DNA from: Galbula dea
Taxonomy: Eukaryota; Chordata; Aves; Piciformes; Galbulidae
Reading direction: 5' to 3'
Assembly: GCA_013399015.1 (NCBI GenBank)
Contig: VWZX01009991.1
Coordinates: forward strand, 124,001 to 188,000
Length of the DNA: 64,000 nt
The notes beneath the pieces were generated by a model. That model saw nothing but the letters and a program-made list of their open reading frames with translations, was not told where the DNA came from and searched no databases. Position 1 is the stretch's first letter, and each line of letters starts with the position of its first letter. Made by a program: the position numbers and the translations under genes. Below, piece after piece: positions 24,601 through 39,600 of this stretch.

Positions 24601-27600
24601 GAAGCACAACATTTCCTCCTTATTTAAACAGCTACCTAATCCTGGAAAAACTCTTAATTTGTTAAAGTTATTCTGGTTCTTTAGCTGTGACATGGATAAA
24701 ATCCTGTTGAAGTGTGAAAAGAGTCAGTGTTCAAAATACATATATTACTAATCTTGTTTAACAATATTTATTTCAGAAGAAAAATTGTAGTATAAATGGG
24801 ATGATGTGGACAGTGGTGAGGGAGGGGAGAGAAGAACAACCCAGTCCTTTCCTGTATATTTCTTATATGTGTAAAACCAAATAAAACAGCAGTGGGTGTT
24901 TCTGTACAGGTTAAAAAACTTACTCCTGAAGCATTGTTTGATGATCTGATTGGAATTTAATCCAGTTGTTGCCCAATTAAGAAATCACTTGAATTAGTCA
25001 TGTTTTGCTTTATTGCATGCCTGATTTCACATGCTAGTGATTTAGTTCCTTATGAAGTTGTAGGTTGCAAAGAGTATCTGTTAGTTGCTTCATTAAGTAG
25101 TAATGACACAAAATTACAAAGAATATCAATGTCATGCTGACTAGAGATATATTTAATGTAGAATCATAGAATGTTAGGGGTTGGAAGGGACCTAGAAAGG
25201 TCATCAAGTCCAATCCCCCTGCCACAGCAGGACACCCTAGATAAGGTGACACAGGTGGGCCTTGAATGTCTCCAGAGTAGGAGACTCCACACCCCCCTGG
25301 GCAGCCTGTGCCAGTGTTCCCTCACCCTTACTGGGAAAACATTCTTCCTCACATTAACACTAAACTTCCTATGCTCTAACTTGCTCCCATTGCCCCTTGT
25401 CCTGCCATGACATTAAGAAGAGCCTGGCTCCTTCTTCCTGATACTGGCCCTTAACCTATTTATAGACATTGGTGAGGTCCCCCCTCAGTCTCCTCTTCTC
25501 CAGGCTAAAGAGACCCAGCTCTCTCAGCCTGTCCTCATTGGGTAGATGCTCCACTCCCTTGATCATCTTGGTGTCCCTGCACTGGACTCTCTCCGGTAGT
25601 TCCCTGTCCTCCTTGAACTGGGGAGCCCAGAACTGGACACAGTATCCAGGTGGGGCCTCACCAGCACAGAGTAGAGGGGGAGGAGAACCTCCCTCGACCT
25701 GCTGGCCACACTCTTCTTAATGCATCCCAGGATGCCATCGGCCTTCCTTGCCGCAAGGGCACACTGCTGGCTCACGGTCATCCTCCTCCTGTCCACCAGA
25801 ACCCCTAGGTCTTTCTCCCCAGAACTTCTCTCCAAATCATAGTTCTCTTCAAGAATCACCCACTTTGTTGTTAAACAGCTTATGGTATCGAACCCCTAAT
25901 ACAACTGAGGTGAAAGTAAGCATGCTAATACATCTCTTTGGTTTGCATGGAGAACATTTCAGTTCTTGACACAGGAAGTAGTTGACAGAATAAAAACTGT
26001 GTGTGTTCAGCTCATGTGCTGGTGTGTTTACTTTAAATGGCATTTTTCAGGAGTTGAAAAAAGAAGCAAAGAATAACAAAGGCTTACTGGACACTCTGAA
26101 TGAAGTTGGCAGTGCTTTCCTGGAGCTGGTGCCATGGAGGGCCAGAGAGGGGCTTGACAAGATGATAACGGAGGACAACGAGCGGTACAGATTAGTGAGT
26201 GACACGATCTCTCAGAAGGTGGATGAGATTGATGCTGCTATCCTGAGGTCCCAACAGGTACTGAAAACTCTTCTTTGGGCAATAACAGTCTCTGGCCATG
26301 TGTACCTGACTAAAAGATATCCTTTAATAACGTGGCCAAAAATTTTGTTGTGCTTGAGCAGCAAAAGGCATATTTGAATTAAATGGGACTCCACTGTTAA
26401 GATATGAATGCCAGAATTTAGCTAATCTGGACACTGTTGTTGTCTGCCTTTTTGGAGACACAAACATCAGTCTTGTAGATAAAATTCCTGTAACTATCCT
26501 GTGGCTCTTTAAGTGGGAGTTTACTTAAGAAAGAATTCTTTCTTAAGAAATGAAGAAGGCCCACATCTTTTGTAGATTGTGTTGTGTTAAGTAAAAGTAT
26601 GGTCCAGATTCCCAGCCAGTTTTACTGGATGCAAACCTGAGATGGCTAGGGTTGCCACACCTTTTAGTGTCAGCTGATTGTGTAGCTTCTCTATAATATC
26701 CACAGTTAAAAGCTGGATCATCTTGTTCAAGCTGTATTGGAGGATTTAAATAACAATTGCTTTTGTTCATATCCTGTATGCTTTTCTTCTTGGGGATCAA
26801 AAGTTGAGTAATTTAATATGTGGAAGTTTCTATACGTGCACAGAGGTGTATCTATATGGATACACTTTCAGAACAGGTCCTCTATTTTTTTTTGCTAAAT
26901 AGACCTCTGTTTAATTGTGTGGAAAGAAAGTTTTGCAGTATCTGCCTGCAGTACAGGCATAGTAATATTGGTGGAGATTTCTGTTTCTGCTAATAGTTCC
27001 CATAAACAGTTGTAAGAGGACAAGGAGAAAGTTTGTGTGATGCTTTGGAAGTTTGCTGAAAGCTGACTAAAAAAGGCTGGCAGTAACTCAGATCTCTTTT
27101 CAACTGATGGTAAAAATAACCTCATGTTTATTTTTAGGGGGTCTGTTATGAATATTATGTCTCATGAACCAAATGCTTAAAAATAAAGGCTGATTTTTAA
27201 ATTTTTTTAAATTTTTTTGTTGAGTGATAAGGTGAAGTAGGAGACTATATGTTGGCTCTCCTTCTGCTTTTCTGAATTCTGTGAGTGTGTTGCATCCCCT
27301 AGCACAAGTTCAGCAGATTCAAGTCCAAGTGTGACAGATCCAGAGCTGCTGCTCCACTAGCTAATGTTGCAAGGGCACATTGCACCCCAGTCCTGCCTAC
27401 CTCTAACTTCCACTTCAGCCCAGCTCACATCAGCACAATATACAATAATAGCATAATATAATTTTCCTATACTCTGTATCCTAAAATAAATAGTCAAGTG
27501 GCTTAACATGCTTCCAGTGAAGGCCAAGCTGTTTTCCATGGAACTCAGAGAAACACAACACAAAGCAAAACTGTCTTTTGAAAAGCTAGTGCTCTGTAAG

Positions 27601-30600
27601 CTTACCCTGTGCCAACTTGTTCAAGTGCCTGTGATGTTAAAAAAATTTGGGTGAAGGAAAAAGCCACTAGGAAAATGAGGGTTTAATGGGAATAGTGTGG
27701 GGTTCATACTATACTGGACTAGGGTGAGAAATGCAGTAAGCTCTCTGAATAGAGTTTCATGTTGCAAATGGCAACTGGAAGGCTTAATATGTTGATGAAT
27801 GCTTTGTCCTGTTTTGTAACTACCTGGGTAGAATACTCCCAGATGGATAGAATTATTTCAGAGAGAAATCTGAGTAAGTGATTTAGTCTTCATTAGTCTT
27901 CATTTCTAAATACTGAAGGCATTAGTTGGTGTCTTACCCTCATGAACATGTGCTATGTAGAAACAGAAGCTCATATTCTAATTTTAACTTGCTTGTTCTT
28001 CACTCTAAAGCAGCCATAGAGAGTGCTTTAGAAAGCATTCACAAACCAAATCACAGTGTCATCATATTCAGAAGTCAGTTGTTCCAGTGACTCAGGTGAA
28101 GCTCAGGGCTCATAAATAACTGTCATGCATAATGGGAGGAAAAGACTTCAGCTTTTGGATGCAGAGAGTACTATTCCTTGGTGTTATGTTTGAACAGCAC
28201 AAATTGGAAATCCTAAACCCTCAGCAAATGGGGTTTAGATTGCTGTCCTTCCTTGATGCTATGTGACCTAGAAGGTTCACTGCCATGCCTTGGTTTTGTT
28301 AGTTCCATGAAATATTTGCTCATTTTTCCTTACATACCCATGGATATTTGGGTTCAGGAAGTCTCATTGTAGTTAATTTGCAAATTTAACACATTTGAAA
28401 TCACCTTCATTTCCTTCATTTGAATGGTAAATAGATGAGCTTCTGAAGAGCTTGGTTTTGGACTGGAGTTTCTAAAGCCAGTGGTGCATGTGCTTCATGC
28501 TACTGTTTACAGTACTGATTATTTCAGAACATACCTTTCTAGGAGGAGGTCAGTATTAGGATAAAACTTCATTTCTGTTACTTTAAAGGAAAAATGACAT
28601 AATGAAAAAGAATGTTTGTGCTCCCTTTCATGTGACAAATGGATTATAAAGGCTGAAAAAGGTTGACTCATCAAGAATGAAATCTTAGAACTGCTTCTTT
28701 TGGTTTTGTGTGGCAGCTGCCCCACTTAAGCATGTGCTTAAGATACATGCCTATAAACTGGAGCTGAAGAAAGAATGTATGATTTTTGAAGAAAATTTGG
28801 TCTTTCATTTCTTAAGAATTAGGTCCCCACATGCTTCTTTTCAGGATCTCACACTCTCCTTGGCAAATTAATAAGAAACAGATCCTTTTAATCCTCCAAA
28901 CAGATTCTTTTAATCCTCAGAAATTACTGCAAAGCACTAATAAGAAACATTTAAGGGTTGACCAATGGTAGTGAAAAGTTAATCCTTTAGGAAAAGGGCT
29001 AGCTTCACCCAAACACCCTAGAGACTTTTCACATTTAATTCAAGGTCTAGTTTGGGGTGAAATCTGAATTCAGATAGATTTTTCCAGTGGCTTAGTTGAA
29101 TTGTGATTGTTTTGTCTTTATCATTTAATATCAAAGCAGCTCTTAAGATTAGAAGAGTAAAATCAAAACAACTATTTCTTAGGATAATTGCAAGACCAGC
29201 AGCAATAATAAACATAGAGATGGAAAAGATGTGAAAATAGAATAAAATGAAAATAAAACAGTCTAGTTAAAATTCTGTAATTATAACTCTGTTTTCTCAC
29301 ATCTGTTAGAGAGCTGTAGGCTTTGAAAACATGTATTTGCTTCTGTTGTTTTGCTATACTTATGAATTAAGCTGCTTGTTTTACAATTCCTCCCAACCAT
29401 TTTGTGCTTTCTATTTCATTTATCTAAAAACTTCCTATGGAAAGTGGGCATGTCAAATAACAAGTCAAAATTATGCTTCTTAATATTCTTTCCATTTTTT
29501 CAAATGGTCATTCTAATTTCATGTCTATAGAACCCCTTAACTAATTCATCTCCCTTATTTAGTTTGATCAAGCAGCTGATGCTGAATTTGCCTGGATTGC
29601 AGAAACAGAAAAGAAACTAATGTCTCTGGGTGATATTAGGCTTGAGCAAGACCAGACCATGGCTCAGCTACAAGTTCAAAAGGTAAAAGAAATGCATTTC
29701 CAACTGTCATGTTAATTACTGGCCAGCACACTCTCCATCTAGAAAATGTACTGGCATGATCTAGTTTTCAGTCCATCATAATGCACTTCAAAACCAGTTT
29801 TTGCTTTGTGTACTCTTTTATTTTTTTTGCTAACCATTTTTTTTTACTGTGTTTCAAGGCTTTTACCATGGAGATTTTGAGGCACAAAGATACTATAGAT
29901 GAACTTGTTAAATCTGGGGATAAGATTGTGGACACGTGCACTGAAGAAGAGAAAAAAACCATGAAGGTAAAGTTCCATGACTGGTAGCTACAGTAGATGT
30001 GCAGACAACATAGAAGTAGAAGGGTTCATTCCCATAGTGTCTTTTTTTGAAATACTAATGAAAAGGCATTAATTACAGCCACTTCTAGTCTGAGGATTGT
30101 AGTCCTAGAATGAATGCTCTTGTGCATTGCTCTCCTTCCTTTGGGATGTTCAAAGAGCAAACACCGTGTACTTGCTTCATTGCCTGACACTGATTTGGAG
30201 GCCCATGTATCATCTTCATCCATGGTAAATATTATTTTAGCCAGTGGACAATTGAAGGAATAGGTATTAGTCATCTGGGGTTGTGTGTGTGCAGTCTGAC
30301 TGTTCATTTTCCCCACTTATCTTGGGTGAGTGACACTTTGGGAAGGTGTATTTCTGTGCTGGATGCCATGGCAGTGCCTCTCAGCCTGCACCTTTGCTTT
30401 CATTTCTAATGCTTGCTAAGGTGATTCCATCCTGTTGAGTAACAGAGCCCATGAGAAGCCTTCCTCTGCCTTTGTTACACACACACACAGAACCTAATGC
30501 TGGGGCTATATGTGTATGCTGACAGGGGGTTTTCTGTTGGTATTTGAGAATGGGTTACTTGTGGGATTCAGGGGGTTTTGTTATTATTATGGTGAGGCTG

Positions 30601-33600
30601 GATATGGTGAATAAATTTAGTCCTTCCAATGACCACCCTCCTTGATCAACAGTGGCTCACTCATTGTGCTCTGCTGCAGGATCTCTGACTAAATTTTATT
30701 TGCTCTTAAGTGAATTTAAAATAGAGGAGATGTTCATTCTTTGAAACTGTAGTCATAAGGCAGAGAAGCTTTATGGGAGTCTCTATTAAATACGTGTTTG
30801 TCAGAAGTACTGTCTGATCTGTGCTAGGCTGTATTTTGCCCTTTGGATAGCACCTCTGTGCTTAATTTACATGCAAGATAGAACAAATGAAAGGATAGCT
30901 TGCTCTGCAAAAAAAGATTCTTTACTTCACATTCAGTGGCTTCCTTATATGTCTAGTTTTTCCAAGGCTAGCATTTATGTGCCTTGTCACATATAATTCA
31001 TAAAAATGATAACATGGGCAGTCTTCCATGAGAAAAATGTATAGCTAGCTGATACTTTCTTTTATTATCACATGCCCAAATGCAGTAGATTTATAATGTT
31101 TAAACCTTGTGTTTTGTATTATTAATGGCAACACGTCCTCATTAATTTATGTCTGCTAACCTGGAAAATAATGTTTTGTGGTTTCTGGTGCAAGTTTGTA
31201 AGGTACAAGCACAACAGTGTACCCTCTTGTCTTGCCAGGTTTAACAAAAAAAGCCAAAGATTTTTGTGTATTGTTCATGATGCTTGGATTCAGAAAGGCT
31301 GTGGAAAACTTAGTTTCCATCAAGTATCACTGAAGATAAGTGTCTTCAGAAAGGGAGTGGAGCTAAGGTCTGCAGTCAAATCATTTGCAGCTTGACTGGA
31401 AGCCCACTGAATAATGTGCTGTTTGTAAATATCAATATCAATAAAGATGTTGTAACTACTTTGAAACTAATCTGCCCCATTCCCATCTCCCACGGGGTTG
31501 GTTCTGTCCACATGAAACACTGATACTTCATAAACGTTATCAAAACTCAAATTTGGCTCCCTGTGATTTTCATAAACTTTCATAATGACCAGTGATTGTT
31601 TAGAAATGAAGGTAGTGGACATGGAAAAACCTTCACTGCTATTTTTTGCTCATATTATTTTACAGAAAAAGATGAAAAGCCTCCTACAGAAATATGATGC
31701 ACTCTGTCAAATGAACTCTGAGAGAAACCTCCAGCTGGAACGGGCTCAGTCCCTGGTTAACCAGTTCTGGGAGACTTATGAAGAGCTTTGGCCATGGTTA
31801 ACTGAAACAGAAATGATCATCTCTCAGCTTCCTGCACCAGCCCTTGAATATGAAACTTTAAAGCAACAACAAGAAGAGCATAGGGTAAGCATTTTGTCAG
31901 TTTTGAAAGTCCAAAGCCAAGTAATGTTCTGCTTAGAACCTTGGAGTACTCTGCTAAATGCTGAAAACCCAGACAGTTATATTTCTGCTGAAAAAAAGAA
32001 TTACTTTAAATAATAATACAAAATAAATACATTTTCAAGCATGCCTCTGCTGTAGTTTCCCAAACTCTGCAGAAACAAGGTTGTCTGGGGAAGGCAGCAA
32101 ACAATGTATAAGCATAAAAGGGGACTAAAGAGGAATGGTTGCCATTGTAGTGAGAGAACTGAGCACACAAAAGTTAAGTATAAAGTGCACATTAATGTTG
32201 ATACTACAACAAACCAAACCTATAAACAGAAAGAACAGGGATAGGGCATTTTTTTTTGTATTTTGTTGTAGCAAAAAACAGAAGAAAGTCAGGTTGGATA
32301 TTAGAAGGAAGTTCTTCACTATGAGGGTGGTTAGAGAGTGGAACAGGTTGCCCAGAGAGGTTGTGGAAGCCTCATCCCTGGAAGCTTTTAAGACAAGGCT
32401 GGATGGGGCCCTGGGCAACCTGATGTAGTGGATGGTGTCCCTGGCAGGCAGGGGGTTGGAACTAGATGATCTTTATGGTCCCTTCCAACTCTGATGATTC
32501 TATGATTCTGTGACTGTGTCAGCATGCTGAAAGTGAAATGCTGCCTTTGTGTGCAGTCTTGTATACGAATATGCACAAATGTAGATCTTATGTACATGAA
32601 AATATTCAGTTTTTGTTTTGTTGGTGGCATTGGAACTAAACATAGGGGCATGGACAATTAGAGAGTTAAGAATTGATTGTTTGTATTCCAGCCAGTTCCC
32701 TAATAGTTTGTCAAGTATGTTTGTTAAGTAATAATCAAAAGAAATAATTGTGTAGCATAACATCACAAAGTAGAGGCAACAGTGTTGTATCCTGGCCACC
32801 ATATGGACTTTCTTACATGGAGGAGTAATCAGCAAAGGTAAAAAATTAATACACTTCATATATGGCTACTAGTATCACGTGGGATCAGATATATTGCACA
32901 GAGGTTAAAACCCTGCATGGTTTGGTAGGTGCATAGCCCCTGTGGCTACTGGAGATGCATGTCTGTCCCTATGGAGTTAATAGTTTGTGGGGCTTTTCTT
33001 CTTTTTTTAATTTTAGCTGCCTTAATTGAGTGACTCCAAGTTAGACAGGATGACCCTTGGCTTCAAAGTCTCATTTACTGAGACCAGTTAATGAAGAGAT
33101 GCCATTCTTATGTATTGGTAAACACTGGCTTCACTTATTTGTTTTCCTCTTATGTCCACAAGGAACAAACACACTCTATTAAGACTAGCTATGTAACATG
33201 AGCTTTACAGACTGTCCTGATTAGTCACTGTGAACCAAATCATGCTTGCTTTACTTACAAGATAGTTGCCCATCTACTTGAATCATTCTGCTTGCATGAG
33301 AGGCCCTTCAGGTGAGCTTCTACTTAATACATTTTCCCTGGGCTGTGCCATTAACTGGAATTTGTTTAAGTAGATTAATATCAGGCAGTTTTAATGAAAT
33401 GACATGAAATACTTGTTTACTGGAATCGTTTACCCAGTAGTAGGTCATGGAGAAGACCAAATAATTCAGTGTTCTGTTAAAACAAACAAACAAACAAAAG
33501 AAATAAAAAGAAGGGAAAAAGGGGGGGGGAGGTGAGAAAAAAGGGAAAGAAGGTTCTGAATGTAATTGAAAACACTTTCCTGTATTTGCTTACATACCTA

Positions 33601-36600
33601 TTCTAATCTTTTCACTGATTATTATCTTCTTTGCAAGTCATGGAGTTCCTAGAGTTGATTAGCTTTGGTTCTGTGTGAGTAGCATGCAGTCAGTTTGGTT
33701 TGAACTGAGCTGTGGGCAGAGTACTAGCATAAGGTTTGGCCATGGAAGGGTGCACTCTTTCAGCCTTGTGTCAAGTCATCTCTTTGTGTGCAAAAATAAA
33801 CCAATTTTTTCTAAAAGCTTTCAAACTGTACTTAGTTTCACCTTTTCCTCTTCTCTGATAATGGACATTATTTTCCTTACTGGAAGGTGTACAGAGTTGC
33901 ATTCTCAGTAAGTAGCAAGAGGCAGGGATTTTTGTATTTTTGTTGTTGTTTTGTCATCAGGGGGCTGAAAAGAGCGTGACCATGACTCTCCTCCTTCTCA
34001 ACCTGCCCTGTTCTGGGGAGGAGCAAGTAAGCAAGCCAGTATCAAGATTTCCCTTTAAGGGAAGGGCCTTGGTTGAAGAGGATATTTACACTGAGACTGA
34101 TATAGGCCCTTTACTGTGTCTTCACTGGTGTAAACAAACTCTGAGCTGGGAGGAACAGAGCATGTGCCTCACATGTTCCTGCACAGAGGCTGTGTGATAG
34201 AAAGGCATGGAGTTCACAGCACTGAGAGAGCCAGTGCCTCGAGACAGCAGGATTTTTCTGAAAAGGGAGGAATGGGCTCAGAAAATAAACACAACTGGCT
34301 GGAAGGATTGGGCTACTCCCACAAAAATCCTTTCCCTTTTGTCACATCTATGGGTACAAGTCAACAAACCTAAAATCCTTAGATAAGTTGGAAGAGATCT
34401 TCTGACTTTTCACTTCCAGAAGCCTCTGCACAGTCTTCCATGCAGTTTTGGGGTGGATGTTGAGAGAAAGTAGACAGCTGAGATAGAATTTAATGTAGGT
34501 ATTATTTCCTTGTTAAACCTTCTGTCCATTAAAGAATAGGGCTGTTGTGAAGACAGAGGGGTCTTATGGCCAGAGGGAGTGCTGCTAAACTAGATTGATA
34601 GGTCTCTACTGGTCAGCCCTTTTGTCCTCTTCATTGATTTCTTTGGCCTTTCCTTGTGCTAATTTCCTCCTCTTAAATAAAAAATAATCTAATTTGTGTT
34701 CTTGCAAAGCCAGTACCTCTTTCTGTGATGTTCATCAGTGGAAGGCTTTGCAGCAAATGACAAATAACATGAGAAGTGTGTATGTGATGGTGTTAACACA
34801 CATCTGGAATATTGTTACCTTCACTATCATTTTAAGTACTAAAGATGATGGAGAGTGTCTGTTACCAGCATCATTTGCATAGTTAGCATTTTATATTTTA
34901 CCTGTAATCATATGTCCTACAAAAGTGTTGCACAGACCTTTCCAGTGTGTGTCTAACTGTGCTAATTCATTCCTGGGTAGCTCTGTGGTAGAGTGGGAGC
35001 CATCACTGGCAGAGCAGTGGCTAACTGTGTTTGATATTATTTGTGTTTTACACTAGGATGGAGGGTATTTGTTTGGAATTTCTTGCCAGCTGGATGTGTT
35101 GGAAGTGTGGACAGCTGTAATGTGGTGGTGCAAGCATCAGGAACTGATAAGTTGTTTTGTTTGTTATAGCAACTGCGTGAGCTGATTGCTGAGCACAAGC
35201 CTCATATAGATAAGATGAACAAAACTGGGCCTCAGCTGCTGGACCTGAGCCCAAGAGAAGGTTTTTCTATCCAAGAGAAATATGTGGCAGCTGACACTCT
35301 TTACAGTAAAATAAAGGAAGATGTCAAAAAGCGAGCACTGGCACTGGATGAAGCCATTTCTCAGTGTACCCAGGTATCCATTTAAGTTTCAAGTATAATT
35401 GGATTCATTCAAATGGAAAGATACACAGGCATTGTCATCTTGCATACATATAAAGATTAAAATGCTGTTTTATCTGTATTTTTCAACCTAATGGCCTGTG
35501 ACTGTTTATGTCACTGCTTATGGAATTGATCTTTCTGTTTCTTCAGGGGTTATAATTTTATGTATTGGCCTGTATTATGACTGCTGCAGTTGAAAAATGT
35601 TGCTACTTGATTTTGAAGTTAAAAAGGAGCATTTGATCTAAAACTGTAGGATTTTATTTTCACCTTATTCCATTTTTTATTTCTTGTCTTTTACTAGCTG
35701 ATGCTACATTTGTATATGGAGTCCCCTGTTACTTAGTTAACTTGGGTATAGTTATATCTCAAAGGTGGCAGCTTTAGGTGTAGTCCCACAAGTACTTAAT
35801 GTAATACATACTTGAACTGTTAGCTAGAAGTATTGTGAGCAAATTTAGACCTCATCAAATGTCATCACAAGCATAAAATCCAGATCAAGTCCATAAAAGC
35901 TGGGTATCTTAGGTTCATCAGCCTACACGAAGAACCTCAGCAGAGTACTGTTAGGTGTGACATTCTAGAGACTTTTCAGTGTTGGGTTAATTATCATTAA
36001 ACTCAAACTGAAATTCTTTTACTCAACCACAAATTCAGAAAAGAACCCAGTAAAAGTATACATGAGCCCATACAAAAACCTGAATAAAATGCTTTGTTCT
36101 ATACCACTGTTTTTTTAGGAAATTCCTCTTTTTTCTGTTTACTGGAAAATAAGTTTTATATTCTACTCAGCTCTAATAGAAATTCCTAAAGAAATATGCA
36201 TTAAAGTTTTCATCAAGTCTACATTCTAAATATTTTTGTCATAGGTCATTGTGCTTAGTGTCATATTCCTAGCCCCTGCAGACTGAGTTTAAGAAGCTAA
36301 GAAAGTGACCTCAGATATCATTCTGCTTTTGAAGTGTTTATAGACATTATATCATACTTCTAAGTCATTCTAAACACCACCCTTATTCATGCCTCTAAAA
36401 GATGCCTGATTAAATTGATTCTGTCTTTTTCTTGATCAGAAATGCTCAGTTCTTCCCCTATTTGGAGCTGCACATTTGACCATCAAGATACTTAACGTAG
36501 CATTCAAGTCTCTGTTTATGTGATAGACATTAACATGTTGTAATGGCTAAGTACAGAAAGCAAGAATGAAAAAACATTCTTTGGTAACATCTAGAATATA

Positions 36601-39600
36601 ATCAGATGCTGAGAAAATTATTATTTATGCAGTGGTTTAAGGTTTATTTTGCATATGTAAATGTATATGCAGATGGCAAAGAAAAACATTGTAACACCCA
36701 GAATGTAATTTTCTATAATCTCCTTCTTTTATTAGGTTATGTAAATACGTATTATCAGGGCTCTGTAGTATGAAGGCTATGTCAGTGTTGGTCTAGACAG
36801 TCCCAGAAGAATAATTGTTTAACCCTTCAGGTTTTTAATTATATTAAATTGCATTATGTATCAAAGGCAGGACATAACCTATGGAGCCAGAAGGAGAGAT
36901 TGTAATGACTTGATTTTCTTCCTCGTAAGTTACAAAACACCTTGTCTCATTCATTGAAGTAGGAGCACAAGGAGGCCCTCTGAATGCACCAACAGTTTTA
37001 AAATGTAGCATACATGTCCTAAAATTAGGCCTGAACACTGCCAATTTAATGTCAGGTTTTATCACCTTTTTCAGACGTCGTGAGCATAGGAATGCTGCTT
37101 ATCTTTCATAACACACTTTTCTAGCTGTTGTGATAGTCACACTTCTAACAAAAACACTGAATCCGTAACATGAGTCACAGAGTCTGATTTGAAGTGGGTT
37201 GTATGCTGGGAAAAGGTAATTACATTTGTATTGCCTGTACTTCTTTGAAAAGAAGGGATGTAGCTGTGTGTTCACATAAGGTTGTTTCGTTTAGCTCTGC
37301 TCTTTCCAGCACCTTTCCCACGTGTAGCCACGAGTGCTTCTTGTAGATCCTCCAGAGTCATGAAATGCATCCACAGTTAATAAACTTCTATCATTTGAAG
37401 GGAGCATGGTGGTGAGATATTTCTAGGAATCTCTGAGTCTAAGAGCATATAGTAAAAGCTAACTTTAGACCTCTACCAAAGGATGAACCGTGGTCATTAA
37501 CACAGTTGTAATTGAATTGCTACACACCTACCTGGGCTTAGCCAAATGTGGGTGAACATAATGCACACTCTTGTGTGCTTTTAATTGCAGAAGGGAATGT
37601 ACCTTTATTGCACTAGCAAGCACCAGCTGGGCACTAACAAATGTCTCTTTGAATGACCCTGTATATCAAGTCTTAATCAGTGGTTGTATGCCAGTATATT
37701 GGTCCTGGTATGAAAATGCATATATTTAATATTAAGATAAATGGCTTTCTAAAATGAGGAAATCTGAAAGCCATGGCTCTCCAAAGTAAGGTACAAATTA
37801 ATGTATGAATTACTCAGGACTAAATGCAAGTCATTTCTGCCATATGCATAGTACCTTCAGATGGAGTGCCTCAGGACTGAACTTGGACTTCATAGTAAAA
37901 TTCTTAAATCTGAGGGAAAGTGCCCTATTGCCAGGTCATTTTTGTGGTTTAGAGACTATAAGAGAGGAAGGACTGTGCAGGGGGGAATATTGCAAGTTGC
38001 ACATATATCTTGTAGAGATGTTAAATGTATCAAAGTACCTTTTTCCAAGAGAATTTCAAATGCCATTTTTCAGTTGTGTTTTTTTTTCTCTCACCTCTCT
38101 GCCACTTCTTCCTGTCCTTTACCACCCTAACAGTTTCATGACAAGATAGATCCAACCCTGGAGAGTCTGAAACGCATAGTTGAACGTCTGAGGCAGCCAC
38201 CTTCAATCTCAGCAGAGGTTGAGAAGATTAAAGAGCAAATCAGTGAAAATAAGAATGTGTCAGTGGATCTGGAGAAGCTTCAGCCAGTGTATGAGACACT
38301 TAAGCAGAGAGGGGAGGAAATGATTGCTCGCTCAGAAGGAACTGATAAGGATGTATCTGCTAAAGGTAGTAGACTGAGGAATGTTTCATGTAGTGGAGAT
38401 GCAGCAAGCTGCAGCATATAAAAATGATCATTTCTGACGACCACTAATCTGGGGATTGTGTTCTTCTGGAGAAACTGCTAAAGATTTATATAAGGAAAGC
38501 ATCATTTAAAATAATCCATCATGCATATGACCTTTGTTTTATTTTTAAAGGCCATGTTATTTGTTTCCACTTCACATTATAAGGAGTCCTGGAAAGAAAC
38601 AATTTTAGTCTGAATTTTAAAATGTGCACGTTTCTCCTGTGGAACTGTAAAGAGATTTATGGCCAAGCATTGTTTGCCAAGGTAGTGATCTAGTTCTTTT
38701 GTTGTTTAGCTGTTCAAGATAAACTAGACCAAATGGTCGTCATTTGGGAAGACATCCAGACCTTGACTGAGGAAAGAGAGGCCAAATTGTTGGATGTAAT
38801 GGAACTAGCTGAAAAGTTTTGGTGTGATCATATGGCTCTTGTAGCTACTATTAAAGATACTCAGGATTTCATTCGAGAGCTGGAGGGACCTGGAGTTGAC
38901 CCATCTGTAGTTAAGCAACAGCAAGAAGCTGCTGAGGTCAGTAGAAAGTATTTTGTTGACTTGAAGTATTTTATTTGCATTATGCAGATTAAAGACAGAA
39001 TTACTGTGAAATACCACAGAAGAATATTTTTTTTCAGACCAAGAGGGGTAATTACATAGAAATTTTCTGTAATGGTATCTCAAGAGTCCACATAAATAAC
39101 ATATCAGTGCTTAACTGCAGTGAGCATGCAACATGTGCCTGTCACATTTACATATCTGTTTAGAAACTCATCTGTGAAGAGGATGTCACAGAGACTTCTG
39201 CAAAGTATGCATGCTTAAGATTCCCTGAGTAATTTGTAACATCTAAATGAAAGGTGTACAGATGTATTATGCTCTTAGCCTGTGATTATTTATGCTGATA
39301 GTTAAAGATTTGAAAGTTGAATGGTAACCTCTGCAAAAGAAAACAGTGATTAAAGAAATCTAATTTCAAACTTCCTGTTTGCTTTTCCCATCTCATGCAA
39401 AGTAACATCTTCAGCCATTGCTGTCATTTGGACTGATGTCATTTAATTTCACTGTGATGCTGCAAAAGGATGCTTCATGCATCCTATTGTAAGTCCAGGT
39501 GACTAAAGAAAACAGAGGTGCAATCCTGCTGTGTCCTATTTTGGAAGCAAGCTGTACATAGATTATTAAATTGAGTACTAGGAGCATTGGTTTTCTTTCT

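Larger units (their letters stand above)
26258..29562 (+). other. DST: Intron 11
   Basis: 3.3 kb. I see a 24-bp perfect palindrome (26524-26547), an A/T homopolymer patch (27198-27220) and a short direct repeat (28879-28918). No mobile element or exon is recognised. Confidence 0.65.
31885..35169 (+). other. DST: Intron 14
   Basis: 3.3 kb with a sense CR1 3' end (32285-32515) and a (CAAA)n/purine tract (33480-33553). No exon is recognised in the rest. Confidence 0.7.
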
